A stretch of 64,000 nt of DNA from positions 620,001 through 684,000 of the forward strand of contig NZ_CP015772.1 of NCBI RefSeq assembly GCF_001654455.1, given 5' to 3'. A model generated the notes under the pieces. That model saw only the letters and a program-made list of their open reading frames with translations. It did no database searches and had not been told where the DNA came from. Shown here in pieces: positions 36,156-46,600 of this stretch (the first letter of the stretch is position 1; each line of letters begins with the position of its first letter). The translations under genes and the position numbers were made by a program. The DNA is from Niabella ginsenosidivorans (GTDB taxonomy: Bacteria > Bacteroidota > Bacteroidia > Chitinophagales > Chitinophagaceae).

Positions 36156-37151
36156 ATGAATGCTAGAATTTTGACGCAATTAAAAGCGGGTATTGGTTTG
36201 CTCCTGTTGCTTTTTATCTCGGAAGGTGTTACGGGGTGTGCACTTAAGGATTATACCATACCTGCAGTGGATAGCCCCTGGGTAAACCTTGGTGCCGTGA
36301 ACTCTGATGTTTCGGATAACTATGCACTATACCATTACAAGCTCCTGCAGGTAGCTGCGGCTGCTGATCCTTATGCAATGATCCTGGATATAAATGTATT
36401 GGGAGATGTAAATTACTATAATAGACAGGCTCTTTACAGGATCTATGTTACCAAATATACCGGAACGCAAAGCCGGTTCGATGGATTGGAAATTGAGTGT
36501 ACTTCAGGCAACCCGGAAGCTGCTATTTTTTATGTATATAATAATGAAGTGTGGGTGCGGTCACGCTATCAATGGGGCAGTATACAATATAAGATCATCC
36601 GGAACTTTGCAGCAAAGAACCCGGTACCGGCTACAGTAACCCGGACGCTTACAGTACCCACCGGGTTCCTGGCCAGCACGCAGAACTATGGCCTGAAGTG
36701 CGACTTTGATAACAATGTGTTCATCAAACTGCCTTATCGAAACGCGGCCGGTAATTTTTTAGTGGACGGAAATATTCTGACTGGGAAGACTTCTCAGGCC
36801 AATGCTGCCTACAAACTGGATGTAAATGGGGATGTACGTGCCAATAAACTGGTAGTGAATACATCAGGGGCCGATTTTGTTTTTGATTCAGCATACCGGC
36901 TACGGTCATTATCTGAAGTAAAAGCATTTATCCGAAATAATAAACATCTGCCGGAAATACAGTCTGCTGCTGAAATGCAGGCGGAGGGACTGGATGTGGG
37001 AGACAGCCAAACAAAATTGTTGCAAAAGATAGAAGAGCTGACGATGTACCTGATTGAGCTGGAAGAACGCGCTGCAACGCAGCAAAAGCGATATGAAGAG
37101 AAACTTACTGCGTTACATAAACAGCTTAAGATACTACAGAAAGCTAAGTGA
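36156..37151 (+). CDS. secreted modular lipoprotein with WPDYVF-type C-terminal domain (paralogue 8)
   Basis: A 331-residue protein 5 bp after paralogue 7, probably co-transcribed. The signal (GIGLLLLLFISEGVTGC) fits a lipobox (VTGC), so this member may be lipid-anchored, unlike its siblings. A beta-rich region of about 170 residues (AMILDINVLGDVNYYNRQAL, FDGLEIECTSGNPEAAIFYV) leads to KLDVNGDVRANKLVV and a divergent shared domain in which WPDYVF reads ADFVFD, then KHLPEIQSAAEM and LLQKIEELTMYLIELEERAA. The clear C-terminal coiled coil is longest here. Confidence 0.7.
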   Translation: MNARILTQLKAGIGLLLLLFISEGVTGCALKDYTIPAVDSPWVNLGAVNSDVSDNYALYHYKLLQVAAAADPYAMILDINVLGDVNYYNRQALYRIYVTKYTGTQSRFDGLEIECTSGNPEAAIFYVYNNEVWVRSRYQWGSIQYKIIRNFAAKNPVPATVTRTLTVPTGFLASTQNYGLKCDFDNNVFIKLPYRNAAGNFLVDGNILTGKTSQANAAYKLDVNGDVRANKLVVNTSGADFVFDSAYRLRSLSEVKAFIRNNKHLPEIQSAAEMQAEGLDVGDSQTKLLQKIEELTMYLIELEERAATQQKRYEEKLTALHKQLKILQKAK

Positions 37152-37176
37152 ACATTAAAATAATTCAAAAAAATAT

Positions 37177-37207
37177 TTGGAGATATTCTTTTGTATTGTA
37201 ACTTTAT
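37177..37207 (+). promoter_or_regulatory. candidate Bacteroidota promoter
   Basis: TTTG (37177-37180), 19-bp spacer, TAACTTTA (37200-37207): a good match to the -33/-7 consensus. It would drive the gene at 37576 with a leader of about 365 nt; the gap 37208-37575 has no gene that I can support. Confidence 0.5.
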
Positions 37208-37575
37208 CAATGATAACAATAATGAACCACTAAAACAAAACAAACCTCAAAGCCATACTGTTTTTGAAGTAGCACATAAACAAGGATAGATAAGACACCT
37301 GACTAAAATGATGTTGTGAGAAAGTCTCCGGTACAATCTGTTGCCTGGCTGGCAAAATATAGTGTAAGGAAATAATTAATATACATATTAAAGATGCGTA
37401 TGCAGGTTCCTGTATACCCGGCTATTAGATAATGATTTAATTAATAGTGGAATTAGTGTATGTCCACAGATCGGATATCTAATGATTTTAGAGATAGCCC
37501 AATGGCCATTTTATGCCTTGGTTTTGAACCAGATGGTTCTGGCGTTTGAAAAAAAGAGAAAAATAATAAACGAAT

Positions 37576-38310
37576 ATGAAGAAACTAACTTTTACCAGTT
37601 GCTTGCTGTTGCTGTTACTTATCTGTAAAGGGCAAACAAATGTGTTTCCAACAACGGGAAATGTAGGAATAGGGACAACTACCCCTGTAACACCGATAGA
37701 TGTAAAGGGTGATATAACAGTTGATGCAGCTAACCCCGCTTTACGATTAAGTACATCCTCTACCGATCAGAACCGATACCTGGCTATTCTCAATTCAAAA
37801 GCACTTGGTGCTGCCGGCGGTCTAAAAGCAGGTGGGGTTTTAATATCCGAATCTTACGCTTATGCAAATCCGGCAAAAGGTGATCTTGTAGTAAAGGGTA
37901 ATATCAGTATTGGAAGAGCGACTCCAGTAAGTGGTTACAAACTTGCTGTTGCTGGCAAAGCCATAGCGGAAGAAATGAAAGTGCAGTTGCAATCCGGCTG
38001 GCCGGACTATGTGTTTAAACCGGACTACCAGTTAATGCCACTCAAAAACGTAGAAAGTTTTATTAAGAAGCATGGCCATTTACCGGAGGTGCCTTCAGCC
38101 AAGGAGGTGGCTGAGAATGGTATAGAAGTAGGTGCTAACCAGGCTGTGTTGCTAAAGAAGATTGAAGAGCTGATGCTGCATTTGATCGAGATGGAGAAGA
38201 AGGTAAAACAACAGCAGGAGGATACGGAGCGTAAGATCAGGGAGCTGGAAGGCATTATCAAACAGCAAACAGCAATAATTGAGCAACAAAACAAAACTGA
38301 TAACCACTAA
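37576..38310 (+). CDS. secreted modular protein with WPDYVF C-terminal domain (paralogue 9)
   Basis: A 244-residue protein: signal peptide LTFTSCLLLLLLICKGQ; TTGNVGIGTTTPVTPIDVKG; a short beta segment (NPALRLSTSSTDQNRYLAIL) of the fibre-shaft type; the shared domain GWPDYVF ... HLPEVPSAKEV ... VLLKKIEELMLHLIEMEKKV, and a long Gln/Glu-rich coiled coil (KQQQEDTERKIRELEGIIKQ). It carries no separate head domain. It starts a three-gene unit with the next two paralogues. Confidence 0.75.
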   Translation: MKKLTFTSCLLLLLLICKGQTNVFPTTGNVGIGTTTPVTPIDVKGDITVDAANPALRLSTSSTDQNRYLAILNSKALGAAGGLKAGGVLISESYAYANPAKGDLVVKGNISIGRATPVSGYKLAVAGKAIAEEMKVQLQSGWPDYVFKPDYQLMPLKNVESFIKKHGHLPEVPSAKEVAENGIEVGANQAVLLKKIEELMLHLIEMEKKVKQQQEDTERKIRELEGIIKQQTAIIEQQNKTDNH

Positions 38311-38323
38311 GAAACGAATCAAA

Positions 38324-39034
38324 ATGGAAAAATACAGCATTGCCGTTTTTATAGCTTTGTTTTTCGCCGTGTTCTATATCCATGCCCAGGATGCTACCAG
38401 GCTTATTATGGCAGATACACGATATAAAGATTTGCCAGCGGCCAGTTATAACAGGGGGTTTTTTGGTGATTTCAGGCGTAGCGATAGCATCAGCGCTCCC
38501 GTGGGAGCTTCAAGTTTCGGAGGCTTGCTAACTATAGCTCCATGGCTGGATGCGACAGGTGGGAAGAAGCACCAATTATTTTTCAATATTGGCGGTATCT
38601 ATTATCGCCAGGGAGTGCATGGACAACCCAACTGGGAAAAATGGCAAAAAGTGTTGGTTGAAGATACCTCCGGACGGGTGAGTATTGGAACAACGGCCAT
38701 TCCTGCCGGTTACAGGCTTGCTGTAGCCGGTAAAATTATCGGCGAGGAAGTAAAGGTAAAATTGCAGTCCTCCGGCTGGCCGGATTATGTGTTTACACCT
38801 TCCTATCAGCTAATGCCGTTGGATAAAGTAGAAGCCTTTATTGAGGAACATGGGCATTTACCAGACGTGCCATCGGCTAAGGAGGTTGCTGAGAAAGGAG
38901 TAGAAGTAGGCGCGAACCAGGCAATACTATTAAAAAAAATTGAAGAGTTAACACTATATATACTTGAGCAGGATAAAAAGTATCAGGACCTGTATTCTAA
39001 ATATATGACCCTCGAAAAAAAAATAAACAAATGA
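38324..39034 (+). CDS. secreted modular protein with WPDYVF C-terminal domain (paralogue 10)
   Basis: A 236-residue protein; the ATG at 38324 is preferred because it puts the signal peptide (YSIAVFIALFFAVFYIHAQ) at the N-terminus. The head (GFFGDFRRSDSISAPVGASS, GGLLTIAPW, GIYYRQGVHGQPNWEKWQKV) looks like a pyocin-knob or tail-fibre knob domain ending in the usual W.KWQKV. It is followed by VSIGTTAIPAGYRLAVAGKI and the shared domain GWPDYVF ... HLPDVPSAKEV ... ILLKKIEELTLYILEQ. Its stop overlaps the next start (ATGA). Confidence 0.75.
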   Translation: MEKYSIAVFIALFFAVFYIHAQDATRLIMADTRYKDLPAASYNRGFFGDFRRSDSISAPVGASSFGGLLTIAPWLDATGGKKHQLFFNIGGIYYRQGVHGQPNWEKWQKVLVEDTSGRVSIGTTAIPAGYRLAVAGKIIGEEVKVKLQSSGWPDYVFTPSYQLMPLDKVEAFIEEHGHLPDVPSAKEVAEKGVEVGANQAILLKKIEELTLYILEQDKKYQDLYSKYMTLEKKINK

Positions 39035-39951
39035 AAAAATTACTATTCGTCTTTTTGCTGATTTGCTGTTTTCAGAAATCCGAGGCACAGTTTTACCAGA
39101 ATATATTGAATTATAATCCAAAAATTACGCCGGCAAATGGTGTTAAGATTAAAACAAACTTGATTTATCAAAGCAGCCCGTATCAGATGGTTACCCTGTT
39201 TATTGACGGGTACAGTTATGGCAGCAAAAAAACGATAGGGTTGAAACTAGTATACTATATTTATAATGGCGAATTTATTAATTACAGTGCTTCATCAACC
39301 GGAGCCCGTACGCCAAAAATTTTCCTGGCAAATGAGAATGGTAAAGTCGTGGTGTTCCTGGATGATAAAATATACTACCAGCATTTTACAGTAAGTGCCC
39401 TTTGCTTTGGTATAAGCGCGACCAGCTTCCAGGGTTGGTCGGCAGTGGATGAAGCCGTTACCGGTACCAATGTGAAAGAATTGACATATGAAAATGCGTT
39501 TTCCGGAAATGTAAATTTTTCTGGTGGAATATGGAATGCAGTCGGGAATGTAGGTATTGGAACAACTACTCCGAAAGAAAGACTGTCCGTTAACGGCAAT
39601 ATTCGGGCAAAAGAGATAAAAGTGGAAACAGCTAACTGGCCGGATTATGTATTCCAGCCTTCCTATCCGCTAATGTCGTTGGATAAAATAGAAAGCTTCA
39701 TTAAAGCAAATGGCCATCTGCCGGATGTGCCTTCTGCTAAAGAGGTCGCTGAAAATGGCGTAGAAGTAGGTGCGAACCAAGCGATGTTGTTGAAGAAGAT
39801 TGAGGAACTGACATTGCATTTGATTGAAACGAACAACACCATTAAAGAACTTCAAAGGGAAAATAAGGCCATGAAAGAACAATTATCAGATGGCCGAAAA
39901 AAAGTGCAATTAAAACATGAAAAACACCACGGACGTTTTGTATTGCAATAA
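39031..39951 (+). CDS. secreted modular protein with WPDYVF C-terminal domain (paralogue 11)
   Basis: A 306-residue protein overlapping paralogue 10 by 4 bp. Signal peptide LLFVFLLICCFQKSEAQ; a beta-sandwich-like head (YQMVTLFIDGYSYGSKKTIG, LKLVYYIYNGEFINYSASST) similar in rhythm to that of 26347; linker GNVGIGTTTPKERLSVNGNI; shared domain NWPDYVF ... HLPDVPSAKEV ... MLLKKIEELTLHLIETNNTI, then a basic tail. It is the last cargo gene before RHS locus 2, 52 bp upstream of it. Confidence 0.75.
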   Translation: MKKLLFVFLLICCFQKSEAQFYQNILNYNPKITPANGVKIKTNLIYQSSPYQMVTLFIDGYSYGSKKTIGLKLVYYIYNGEFINYSASSTGARTPKIFLANENGKVVVFLDDKIYYQHFTVSALCFGISATSFQGWSAVDEAVTGTNVKELTYENAFSGNVNFSGGIWNAVGNVGIGTTTPKERLSVNGNIRAKEIKVETANWPDYVFQPSYPLMSLDKIESFIKANGHLPDVPSAKEVAENGVEVGANQAMLLKKIEELTLHLIETNNTIKELQRENKAMKEQLSDGRKKVQLKHEKHHGRFVLQ

Positions 39952-40003
39952 CTCTTAGGCAAACAATATTATTAAATAAGAAGTTTTCCTGATTTATAAA
40001 TAT

Positions 40004-43000
40004 ATGTGCAATAAAATATTTCTTAAAAGTGAAAATATGAGATCCATCACTTTCTTCATTTTGTTTTATCTTTTAACTAATACTGGTGCTTTGAGTCTTA
40101 AAGGGCAGGTCATATCCAGCTCGGGAGGTACGTCGGTACTTCCAAAGGTGTATACCAACAGCCCCGAAGCAGCTTCTTTAGGCTCTTATTCGGAGCAAAA
40201 AATTAATATGTTTACTGGTCAACCTGATGTCAATATTGGATTATATACGTTGTCTGTCGGGAGTTATAAAATGCCTGTATCGCTGAATTATGATCTTGCA
40301 AGTGTCAAACCTGACGAACATCCTGGATTAATGGGCTTGGGTTGGCGTCTCGTGGTGGGAGGCATTGTTACAAGAAATGTTAGGGGTGGAGTAGATGAAT
40401 ACCTGTCATATACGTATGGTAATACATATTCATATTATGATCACTATTCAACATTGGATCGTAGCGATTGGTTCTCTTCTGCTTTTTTATCGGAGTTGGC
40501 GTCAAAAATGCGTACATATGCTCCTTCCGGAGGACCTGTTGCTTACCCGGCACCCGATGAGTTCAATTTTTCCATCAATGGTATTTCAGGATCTTTTTAT
40601 AAAAATCATAAAGGTCTTTGGGTATTAGCATCAGGAAGCAATATGAACTTAAAGATCTCTGACACATTAACTCAGGATTATGTTATTAATATAAATGGAT
40701 TTACCAGCCCCTCCGGAGAAATAACTTATCCCAAAAGTTTCAGTATAAAAAGAATTATTTACGGATTTACCATCACAGATGAAAACGGAGTAAAATATAT
40801 ATTTGGCAGTCAGCCCAATTCCATCGACTTTTCGGCTCAAGCTGATCCTGTAGCAGCCGTTGATACGTACCGGCCAAATTTTGTTGCAAAAGCCTGGCAT
40901 TTAACAAAAGTAATATTGCCTGATCGCAGGGAAATGAATTTTACTTACTCATTCGATAATATGCCAACATTTAAAACCTTTAAAAATATTTATGGTGCTG
41001 CTTCCGGAGTGAATGCCGGGTCGATTGGGTCGTCATCTGCATCATCGGACAAAACGCCAAGCTTGATAAGAGATTTCTACGTCTACCCTGACAAGATAAT
41101 AACACCTGAAGTTGAAGTAAAGTTTTATAAATCATTATCAGACGATCCGGATTATGATTTTCAATTTGCCCCCTGGGAGCAATATGCCAGCGATCATGGC
41201 GAATATATAAGCGAATATTATCCCAGTGTAAAACATTGGTATAAACTGAACCGCCTGGAAGTGAGGTCCCGCCTGACGAACAAGATTGTATATGCATTAT
41301 ATCCCATGTTTCCAGACACCAGCCCTTTAACAAGATTACACCTTTTAGGTATTGCGGAGTATGGGAATGAGGCAATAGTTGGAGATGAGACAAAAATTCA
41401 CAGATTCGAATATGTTACGAATACCTTGCCAAGTTATGGCTCCGAGCGGGTTGATCACTGGGGATATTACAATAATCTTAATTATCTGACCAGTGTGACT
41501 TCCCCTTTTTCATATGCCAATTTAAAAAATGTTTATTCACAATATAGGGTGCCTTCAGCAGATTCTGTGATTAATCAGGCTGAAGTCCTGAAAAAAATAA
41601 TATATCCAACCGGAGGATCAACTACATTTTTTTATGAACCACATCAATATTCCCAATATGTAAAAGGAAATCTTCAATCCGGTTTTTCGCTTATTAGTAC
41701 GGCCAACGCACAAGCAGGGGGACTACGTGTAAAGAAAATTGTTTCCGATCCCGGGGACGTTGGAACTTCGTTAATCAAAGAATATTTTTATGTTCAGGAT
41801 TATCTAAACGGTAATACCCTGTCTAGCGGGATTTTGTCAGGACGACCCACGTATTTTGAAGAGGGCTCGGATGGTGCAGCGCTTCGATTTTACAAAATGC
41901 AAAGTGCTGGTATTTTGCAACCCAATAATACGAATGGCAATCATATCACCTATTCAAAAATATATGAAAAAAATAGTGATGGAGGGATCACTGAAGTTGT
42001 TTTTTCTAATCATGATAATGGTTCTATTGACAAAAGTGCCAACGCTTACCTGAGCACCTTTTTATCGACCGATGAACTGTCGGGAAATGTATTAAATAAA
42101 TTGGCTTTTAACTCAATAGAACAGGAAAGAGGACGGATCTTGTTAACGAGAACATATGATCGTACAAAAAAGCTATTAGAAAAAGTTCAGTATGTTTATA
42201 ATGATGCTCCTGTAAGATTTGATGATAAAATCAGATCAATTGACTTTAAATCGGAAATCTTTGGAAATATAGTGAATGTACAAGGTTATCCCAGGTTAGA
42301 GGGGTCTACTGAAGTGATAAAGATGTCGGCATCCAATATTTATGCCTATTACCCTTATTTGAAGACAAAAACAACTACGACTTACGGAATATCGGCAAAC
42401 GATTCCGTAAATCAAACGGAAGAATATTTTTACACAGACGCTCCTTATTATAAACTCAGGAGAACAGTGGCAACAAATTCAAAAAATGAGGTTGTGAAAA
42501 CTGAGTACAAATATCCGTTTGATTTTCCCGGAACAGCGGTTTATCAGGAAATGGTCTCTAAAAATATGATTGCCCCGGTTATTAGAAAAACGGACAGCCT
42601 GGGCACCAAACAAACTTCGCTGAGTAGTACCAATTTTTTAAAATTTAATAGTACAAGTCCTCTTTACCTTCCGGGGTCCTATCAGGTACAGAATAGATCG
42701 TTTCCGCTGGATACTATATATAAATTCATAAAATATGACCGCCTGGGAAATATTATAGAAATGGGAAAAGCAAATAATGTAAAAGAAGTTTACTTATGGG
42801 GGTATAAGGGATTGTATCCAGTGGCTAAAATAATTGGTAATAAAAGCTTTGATGAAATAATAAGCCTGTCTGGTTTAGATACAGCACAGTTAAGTAATCC
42901 GGCGAGCGATGGGAGCTTAAGAAGTTACTTAGGTTCATTGAGAAATATTGCCGGTATTCAGGTGAGCATTTATACCTATCAATACCATATTGGAATGACG

Positions 43001-43639
43001 TCAGAAACCAATGTTGGAGGCCGTACTATCTATTATGAGTATGATAGGTTCGGCAAACTGAAGCTGGTGAAGGATGATACTGGAAAAGTGATTAAAAAGT
43101 ATTGTTATAATTACGCAGGAAATTTAATTGATTGTGCTACGGGAGTGTCAACCGGTCCGAGTTGGACTCCTACCGGTCTTATACGTTGTGGGAAAGATGC
43201 AAATAACAATAATACAGGATACCAGGAAAGACAGGAAAGAGACATAAATGAAAACAGCATTACATTCGATCAACTGAGATGGGTGAATATTGGTATCAAT
43301 TTGACGGCTTGCCCAGTAGCAAATCCCATTTACGCAAGGGGCCGAATTGAAAATACAACATCCAGTTCAGGTTCTGAGTTCGGAGATTTGTATGTAGACT
43401 TTTTTAGCGATGCTAATTACACAGTGCCGGTTTCTGTTACCAATTTGAATGTGAACTATGAACTAAGAAAGTATGCCTGTGATGATGAACATATCATTGC
43501 ATCAGACCCTGGCACAAAATTGTGTAATGGTACATCCACTTTCGTTGGAAATGTGGAACTGCATCGTAATATTGGAGGTGAGTGTTGGGGAAGGGATTAT
43601 TTTATCAGGCAGGGAAACGGTTATTTAACGAATGACTAA
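40004..43639 (+). CDS. RHS repeat protein A of locus 2
   Basis: 1,211 residues from ATG 40004 (ATG 40037 would put the signal peptide SITFFILFYLLTNTGALSLK at the very start). The shell start PGLMGLGWRLVVGGIVTRNV and YD repeats resemble the A protein of locus 1, and the RHS part ends at KDDTGKVIKKYCYNYAGNLI. Unlike locus 1, about 170 further residues follow (GLIRCGKDANNNNTGYQERQ, then Cys-containing beta strands), resembling DUF5977-type extracellular repeats of Bacteroidota. Followed after 53 bp by its B gene. Probably exported and surface-exposed; no enzymatic motif. Confidence 0.8.
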   Translation: MCNKIFLKSENMRSITFFILFYLLTNTGALSLKGQVISSSGGTSVLPKVYTNSPEAASLGSYSEQKINMFTGQPDVNIGLYTLSVGSYKMPVSLNYDLASVKPDEHPGLMGLGWRLVVGGIVTRNVRGGVDEYLSYTYGNTYSYYDHYSTLDRSDWFSSAFLSELASKMRTYAPSGGPVAYPAPDEFNFSINGISGSFYKNHKGLWVLASGSNMNLKISDTLTQDYVININGFTSPSGEITYPKSFSIKRIIYGFTITDENGVKYIFGSQPNSIDFSAQADPVAAVDTYRPNFVAKAWHLTKVILPDRREMNFTYSFDNMPTFKTFKNIYGAASGVNAGSIGSSSASSDKTPSLIRDFYVYPDKIITPEVEVKFYKSLSDDPDYDFQFAPWEQYASDHGEYISEYYPSVKHWYKLNRLEVRSRLTNKIVYALYPMFPDTSPLTRLHLLGIAEYGNEAIVGDETKIHRFEYVTNTLPSYGSERVDHWGYYNNLNYLTSVTSPFSYANLKNVYSQYRVPSADSVINQAEVLKKIIYPTGGSTTFFYEPHQYSQYVKGNLQSGFSLISTANAQAGGLRVKKIVSDPGDVGTSLIKEYFYVQDYLNGNTLSSGILSGRPTYFEEGSDGAALRFYKMQSAGILQPNNTNGNHITYSKIYEKNSDGGITEVVFSNHDNGSIDKSANAYLSTFLSTDELSGNVLNKLAFNSIEQERGRILLTRTYDRTKKLLEKVQYVYNDAPVRFDDKIRSIDFKSEIFGNIVNVQGYPRLEGSTEVIKMSASNIYAYYPYLKTKTTTTYGISANDSVNQTEEYFYTDAPYYKLRRTVATNSKNEVVKTEYKYPFDFPGTAVYQEMVSKNMIAPVIRKTDSLGTKQTSLSSTNFLKFNSTSPLYLPGSYQVQNRSFPLDTIYKFIKYDRLGNIIEMGKANNVKEVYLWGYKGLYPVAKIIGNKSFDEIISLSGLDTAQLSNPASDGSLRSYLGSLRNIAGIQVSIYTYQYHIGMTSETNVGGRTIYYEYDRFGKLKLVKDDTGKVIKKYCYNYAGNLIDCATGVSTGPSWTPTGLIRCGKDANNNNTGYQERQERDINENSITFDQLRWVNIGINLTACPVANPIYARGRIENTTSSSGSEFGDLYVDFFSDANYTVPVSVTNLNVNYELRKYACDDEHIIASDPGTKLCNGTSTFVGNVELHRNIGGECWGRDYFIRQGNGYLTND

Positions 43640-43692
43640 AATAACTCTTTAAATGAATTTGAGTGTACTCATTCACAGAAAATTGCAAAACT

Positions 43693-46600
43693 ATGCTATA
43701 TAGACTAGTATTATTATTTGCCATACTATTATGTATTACGGCTGGAATTAAGGCACAACCGCCAGTTAACTTACCCACTTATTCAACGTCCAATACGCCT
43801 GTAAATTATATCCGTACCTGGACGGCTACAGCGCCGGTAACAACACCAGAGGCCTTAATGCAGGGAGGGCTGCTGCAGAGTAAAATGACAACGCAGTATT
43901 TTGATGGTTTGGGTCGCCCTTTGCAGACGGTGGTCAAGAAAGGCGCGATGGTCACCACGACAACGGCAAGTGTGGGAACAGATACGGTTAATGCCAAAGA
44001 CCTGGTAACTCCGGTATTGTATGATGAATATGGCAGGGAGCAGTACAAATATGCGCCATATGCAGCCCCAAGCTCCAATGGATCATTTAAAACGGACCCC
44101 TTTACAGAACATCAGGCTTTTATGACCAGCAAATATGGTACGCCGCAGGGAGAAGATTATTTTTACAGCCAGACGGTATTTGAGGCTTCTCCCTTAAACC
44201 GGGTAATGGAGCAGTTTGCACCCGGTAAAAGCTGGGCGGGGAGCTATGGAGCTACCACAGAGGCTACGCGCCATAGCATAAAAAGCAAGTACTGGATCAA
44301 TACAGCCAGGGATAGTGTGCGGATCTGGGAGGTAACAGATGGAACGCCCGGCACAGGTGCGTCTTCAGTGCCTGCCACACTCACAGTCAGCCAGGCGCAC
44401 CAGCCTGCTACCACGGAATACGTGGCATCCCAGAGCATCACGTTTGCGCCGGGGTTCAGCGCTCCATCAGGCAGCAACTTCCGGGCGTATATCAGTAATA
44501 CGGGGGGTGCACCGGGAGCAATCATCACCAGTACCTATGCCAGTACAAGAGTGTATGATGCCGGCCAGTTGTACAAGAATGTAACGGTGGATGAGCAGGG
44601 CAGGCAGGTGATCGAGTTCAAAGACAAGGAAGGCCAACTGGTTTTAAAGAAAGTACAATTGGAAAGCACAACCCTGGATGATGGGCAGGGCAAAGGGCAC
44701 TGGGGCTGGGTATGCACCTATTATATCTATGACGACCTTGGGAACCTGCGGTGCGTGATCCAGCCGGAGGGGGTAAAGACAATGAATGATGCAAAGAACT
44801 GGACGCTGACGCCGACTTTGCTTAAAGAACAATGCTTTCGTTATGAATATGATGGCCGTAACCGGATGAGGGTCAAGCAGGTGCCGGGCGCTTCGGAAGT
44901 GGTGATGGTCTATGATGTGCGGGACCGGTTGGTAATGACGCAGGACGGCAACCTTCGTAAGGATAGTATCTGGAACTACACGCAATATGATGGGTTAAAC
45001 CGGCCGGTAAGAACGGGTTTGGTCATAGCCGCCAATAATCCCAATAGCCATTGGGCGGCTGCCATGGCCTTTAACAGTGATGATAATGCAGCCATCCAGT
45101 ACCCGACCACCACCCTGCTGAACAATGGCAATGCCAGTATACTGACAGAGACGTTTTATGATGATTATAATTGGGTAAGTGCAGCGCCTTACTCAACAGA
45201 GCTGTCCGGCAAGCTGGCTTCCACCTTTACAGCGGCAGATACGGCCGGTAATTTACTGCCAGTGAGTAACACAGTATGGCCGTATGCGCAGAAACCAGCA
45301 GCAGACAGCCGTACCAAAGGGATGGTAACGGGCAGCCGGGTAAAAGTGCTGAACAGTACGGTGTATACGTATACCCTAACGCTTTATGATGATAAAGGGC
45401 GCCCGGTGCAGGTAAAGTCGCTGAATCATACAGGGGGAGTGGATGTAATGACTACCCAGTACAGTTGGAGTGGCCAGCCGCTAACCGTGATCAGTCGCCA
45501 GAGCAAAGGAGGTACCGGCAGCACTTCTCTGTTAACCGTAAGCAGAAATACCTATGATGCTTTAGGCAGGGTGGTAAAGACCACCAGGCAGGTTAAAAAA
45601 GATGCCGGCGCGTTGAGCACAGAAAAGATCCTGGCTGTCAATAAATATGATGAGCTGGGTCAGCTGGTGAGCAAAACGCTGGGTGCCACGGATGCCACGG
45701 GATCGGCTGGCGTGGAAAAGCAGACCTATGAGTATAATATAAGAGGCTGGCTACTGGGTATGAACCGGGGTTATGTGAACAGTGCCACAGCCGCCAGCAC
45801 CAATTTCTTTGGATATGAACTCAATTACGATAAGGCTCCCTCTTTTGGAACAGGAACGGGGAGCGGTTTGCAGTATAATGGCAATATAGCAGGCATGAGC
45901 TGGCGGGGTCAGAACAACAGCGCCCCGATAAGAAGATACAGTTTCAGTTATGACAACACCAACCGCCTGCTCAAGGCAGACTTTGGCCAGTACAGCGGCA
46001 GTGCTTTTGTAAAGACCGCGGTAGATTTCACAAGCCAGATGGGTGATGGCAGTACAGCAGCCAGTGCCTATGACTACAATGGTAATATTAAAGGAATGAG
46101 CCAAAAGGGGATGTATAACAACGGGATCATTAATATGGATAACCTGGTGTACAGCTACCTGCCGGGCAGCAACAGGCTGGCAAAAGTCACAGAAACCGGT
46201 GTCAATACCAAAACCTACGGATTGGGAGATTTTAACGATGGAACCAATGGCACAACCGACGATTATGCCTATGACGGGAACGGAAATCTGACCAAAGACG
46301 AGAATAAAAGCATTAGTGCGATAACCTATAATATCTTAAATTTACCGGAGCAAATTACGGTAACCGGGAAGGGCATGATCAGTTACCAGTATGATGCAGC
46401 AGGTAACAAGCTAAGCAAGAAAGTGACGGAGGGTAGTACGCAAAAGATTACCAACTATGTTGGCAATATGGTGTTTGAGGGTACAAACGGGGAAGTTCTT
46501 TCATTTATTGGTATGGAGGAAGGGCGTATCCGACCCAATGGAACTGGATTTGTGTATGATTACTTCCTGAAGGATCACTTGGGTAACGTTAGAGCAATGG

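Noticed and set aside
13653-39951. Type IX secretion C-terminal sorting domain on the cargo proteins
   Set aside because: The shared C-terminus is helical with a coiled-coil end and lacks the beta-sandwich pattern of type IX sorting domains.
13653-39951. Peptidase S74 auto-cleaving chaperone domain on the cargo proteins
   Set aside because: Position and fibre context are similar, but I could not see the catalytic Ser/Lys pattern; the domain is also shorter.
34559-39951. CRISPR array or short tandem repeats
   Set aside because: The recurring bases here are the homologous 3' ends of paralogous coding genes, not short repeats with spacers. No CRISPR-like array was seen in the window.
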